NCBI GenBank assembly: GCA_029204225.1
Contig: CM055097.1
Coordinates: forward strand, 30,567,599 to 30,631,598
Direction of reading: 5' to 3'
Source: Diphasiastrum complanatum
Taxonomy: Eukaryota > Streptophyta > Lycopodiopsida > Lycopodiales > Lycopodiaceae
DNA: 64,000 nt
Below are positions 60,950 through 64,000 of this stretch, piece after piece. Both the position numbers and the translations under genes were made by a program. Positions within the stretch are counted from its first letter, which is position 1, and the number at the start of each line of letters is the position of its first letter. Below the pieces are notes generated by a model, which did no database searches, was not told the origin of the DNA, and saw only the letters and a list, made by a program, of their open reading frames with translations.

Positions 60950-63020
60950 TATAGAGATTACAGAAGGAGGGTTTACTTTATTTGGATGTTGTTATGACTT
61001 TGGGTAAGTTCTATCTCAATATGTTTAATAGATACAATCCTAAGAACTTGTTTCGGTTTGCTCTATACTTTAGACAATGTCTTGTCAAGATCTAGGTATT
61101 TCTCATTCTCACTTTTATCAACTTAAAACCCTTGTAAGTCGCTTTTTCAATTCCAAAGCTAATGTTAAAACTAAACGTCTTACCTCTAGTAAGGATCTAC
61201 TCATCACAATTTTTACTAAGAATCATCCAGTGGTTGCTTGAAAATATGTTAAAACTATAGGACAAAAGGCCTATATTATGCCAAAACTGGTCAGAATCTT
61301 TTGAAAAAGAAAAAGTTGTCTACCCTTAATAGCCCTTGTTCTTGTGGTGACTCCTTTTTTTCGAAGTCATTTTGTTACTGCAGATACATCAATCATTCCC
61401 TCATCGTTTTGAAAGAGTCCTTTTCACTAAATTTCGTCCTCCTCTTTCAATAGATGTTTGCTTGTTAAAATCTAAAACGACGAGTATTAATTATTTCATT
61501 TACCATATTGAAGAATCTTTTGGAGTCCATGGTTTGTTATCAGAATGGAAAGCTAAAGTTCTAAGTTACGTAACTATGAGTTTGTAAAAAGTCTCATCTG
61601 TCCCATCTTCTAATACTCATACTTCATTTTTTAATGAGGAGGAAGTTCTTCTTCGTAAGTTTCATAGACGTTTTGTCATTTCATATGTGGATAAATGCTG
61701 AAACAATTTTGTATATGTTTGCAAGAAATTCTATTTGATTGAATGAAGTCCATTCTCCAGTGGGAACATATAACGCTTGTTCTCTTCCAACTATAAGTGT
61801 AATAAAATATCATCAAGATTTTTGTGATTCTTAAAATTTTAATTGTTACCGAAATATTCCATTTCTTTGTGCTGCATGGAAATTTCATAAAGTTCCTAAA
61901 AGGCCTAGGTTTATTGCAGCAGCTTATAAAACTACGCTGACTGACCTTTCTAAGTGACTAAGTAATTGTTTCAAAGCGTTGCTTCCTTCTATTAATGAGC
62001 TTTGGATAAACTTACTTAAAGGACGTAGATATTCTTGTTAGTTGTAGTTGATTTTAAACAATTCTGTAGGGTATTATAGTAATAAAGTTTTTCAACTCCT
62101 CTCGTACTTTAGAAGAAAAATCCAACCTATGCTTTTTAAAGCCTATGACTTCACGACTCTTTACACTAAAATCAATTTGGAAGATTTGAAGTTTCATCTT
62201 AATAAGCCAATTCGAGCTAAAGGACACTCGATGCAAAGCTTTAAAAGTTGAAAAAAGTGCTTTGCATTTTGAGTTTTGTTGGCTCAAGAACAAAATCAAG
62301 AAGTCGATTCAAAGAAGAAAAGATTTACTAAAATAGTTGATGTTGAAGATGTTTGTTCTTGGCTACACTTTCTCTTGGATAACTTGCATTTTGTTTTAGG
62401 TGATTCGCTTTTTCAACAAACAATAGGTATTCCCATGGGTACTAATTGTGTTGTTCATCTAGATAACTTTTATCGTTTCTCTTATGAATTTGAATTTATA
62501 CAAAGATTAGTTTCTTGTTGTACTTGTCCCATCTTATTGCATAAATTAACTCATGTTAGAAGATATATTGCTGACTTATTTGTTCTCTGATCTTCCTAAT
62601 TTTGGTAGTTTTCTATAGAAAGACCCTAACATTTTTGGTGGAGGAATCTATCCTAAAGACTCGTGTGAACTTAATTGTACAACTAGTGATGATAAGTGCA
62701 ATTTTTTAGACGTGTCTATAATCTAGGCTAAAGTCAGGTTGATCGGTTCTGATAAAAGGCGGCAACCAAAATACAGTAACGTGAACATAATTCGCATGCC
62801 TCATATTTCTTCAATATTTCAGATTTTGTTAAATATGGAGTGATCTTCTCAACTCTTCAGATTTTCTCGACTTTGTACTAGTAGAGATTAGATGCCTTTG
62901 TGTAGACCAGTTTCAATCTAATCATTTTTTTACTGCATAAGGGGTAACTCGTTCAAGAAAATCATAAGAAAAGTTCGAACTGTTTTAGACACTTTTGGTT
63001 TTAATCTTTGGTATTTCAGC
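60950..63020 (+). pseudogene. Penelope-like element reverse transcriptase relic
   Basis: Broken plus-strand translation gives, in the order found in Penelope-like elements: RRFVISYVDKC, stop, NNFVYVCKKFYLI (about 61670-61740); IPFLCAAWKFHKVPKRPRFI then AAAYKT (about 61855-61935); INELWINLLKGRRYSC (about 61990-62040); AYDFTTLYT with the motif A Asp (62141-62167); FQQTIGIPMGTNC (about 62414-62452); RRYIADLFVL, a YIDD-like box with one Asp changed (about 62558-62590); NIFGGGIYPKDSCELNCTTS and KCNFLDVSII (about 62620-62725); and YSNVNIIRMPHISSIF. No GIY-YIG endonuclease motif was found downstream. Many stops and frameshifts make it inactive. Upstream of 61600 the assignment is weaker. Confidence 0.8.
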
Positions 63021-63129
63021 TTATGGGTATGTTTAAGATAATAAAAAATAGATTCCAAAAAGGTGGGGAGGTAAGGAGGCCTCTTTGTTTCTAGTATTTT
63101 GTCTTTGTTTCAATTAACTTGTCTACATA

Positions 63130-63240
63130 TTATGATCCTTGTATTTATTTATTTTTATTTTTATTTTTAGTTAAGGATTTTGAATTTCATTTTATTTAAA
63201 TTTTTATTCTTTATTATTATTTTTTCTTTCTTCTTATTGA
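63130..63240 (+). repeat. T-rich low-complexity tract
   Basis: TTTATTTATTTTTATTTTTATTT-type sequence shortly after the Penelope-like relic. Confidence 0.7.
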
Positions 63241-63559
63241 TTGTCTTTTCCTTCTTAGTCAACATTGGGTCCTACCCAAGAAAATCCGGGTTCTTTCAAA
63301 ACCCAGTTAGCAACTTATGCTTGGGTACTATGAGACATAAGCAACGTTGTTAGGCTAAGATTTTTTTGTTTATGAATGTTATATTATTCTTTTGACTTAG
63401 ATCCTATGACTTTTTGAGTTGCTCGTATATTGTTTTCTAAGCTTTACCTTATGACATCATTGACTTCTCTGTTATAAATTTGTGAAATTGGGATATATTC
63501 TAATTTCACAAATAAGCATTGATACTTATGTACTAGATGTCATGTTGCGGTGGAAGACG

Positions 63560-63994
63560 AAATATATTAACGGTCATAAGGTTGTAGATTTCTTGCATGA
63601 GTTGCAAGAAATGTTGCAAATTAGCTCATGAGAGGACGACATTGCTCAAGGACAAGGCTAAACGTTATGCGAATTTCAAAAGATCTCCTAGAGAATTTAA
63701 GGCGGATGATTGGGTATATTTTAGGATTCCAAATTTTTTAAGAATATGCTGATGAGGGAAGCTTTACAAACTACCTACTAGATATCGTGAACCATTTCAA
63801 ATCATTAAAAAACTTAGTTCTTCTTACAAAGATAAGATCACAACTTACACAATATTTCTTGTAAGTTGATTGAAATTGAATCCAAATGAAGGTGATACTC
63901 TTGGATCTATAGAAGATATAGCCCAATTGGAGGATTTAGAGCTCAGTGTGCCTTTGGAACCTAAAAAGTACTCAGGATTAGACATAAACAATTG
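63560..63994 (+). pseudogene. Gypsy integrase C-terminus
   Basis: The translation reads KRYANFKRSPREFKADDWVY then FRIPNFL and, after a frame break, YKLPTRYREPFQIIKKLSSS, followed by VSXLKLNPNEGDTLGSIEDI. This resembles the GPY-type C-terminal domain that follows the catalytic core. It ends at a TGA close to the window edge. The catalytic core is not present to the left. Confidence 0.5.
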
Positions 63995-64000
63995 AAAAAT

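Noticed and set aside
63020-63560. Search for a GIY-YIG endonuclease after the Penelope-like RT
   Set aside because: No GIY or YIG motif with proper spacing was seen; the region is AT-rich and then passes into gypsy integrase text.

Overview
The window is nuclear DNA from a land plant. It is AT-rich, with spliceosomal GT-AG introns, three plant-type protein genes and a dense graveyard of plant LTR retrotransposons (Ty1/copia with initiator-Met-tRNA primer sites, Ty3/gypsy chromoviruses with a chromodomain, and non-chromovirus gypsy). Very long transposon-filled introns, long (GA)n/(CT)n tracts and a relic of a Penelope-like element point to a large non-angiosperm vascular-plant genome (conifer, other gymnosperm or fern). 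I cannot fix the lineage from sequence alone.

Host genes. (1) 3118-4120 (+): a complete two-exon mitochondrial acyl carrier protein gene, 139 aa, with a presequence and the DSLD phosphopantetheine site. (2) 23202-29170 (-): a complete three-exon nodulin-like/NFD4-type major facilitator gene, 608 aa; its 3.6 kb second intron carries an antisense chromovirus fragment. (3) 48901-50473 (+): the first three exons of a plant GT106/O-fucosyltransferase-like type II membrane protein. The catalytic exons are not in the window, so the third intron is at least 13.5 kb, or the gene is truncated.

Transposon layout. 1-1103: copia RNase H relic with a solo-LTR-like insertion. 7330-21615: a nested cluster of copia (+), copia (-), copia (+), gypsy gag (-), a chromovirus derivative (+) with its RT/RNase H/integrase core missing, gypsy integrase (+), a TTCnnGAA-rich tract, gypsy RNase H-integrase (-) and a copia LTR relic. 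33608-36289: copia LTR, primer site and gag (+) abutting copia gag (-). 38404-41200: copia (-) with LTR, a 25-nt poly-C polypurine-tract complement and RT/RNase H. 51080-53640: a tandemly duplicated repeat whose second copy was hit by a 438-bp hAT-like MITE (8-bp target duplication) and by a 1,299-bp LTR-less copia integrase unit (5-bp target duplication). 54340-55110: LINE and gypsy protease relics. 55886-56602: a second hAT-like element. 57475-60600: gypsy relics on both strands. 60950-63020: a Penelope-like reverse transcriptase relic. 63560-63994: gypsy integrase tail.

The three host genes have no operon-like relation; they are islands among decayed mobile elements. The observations most worth following are the integrase-only unit at 51999-53297 (its empty site can be read from the neighbouring repeat copy), the Penelope-like relic, the CATAGTT-terminal hAT-like pair, the RT-less chromodomain element, and the heat-shock-element-like tract at 19351-19688.
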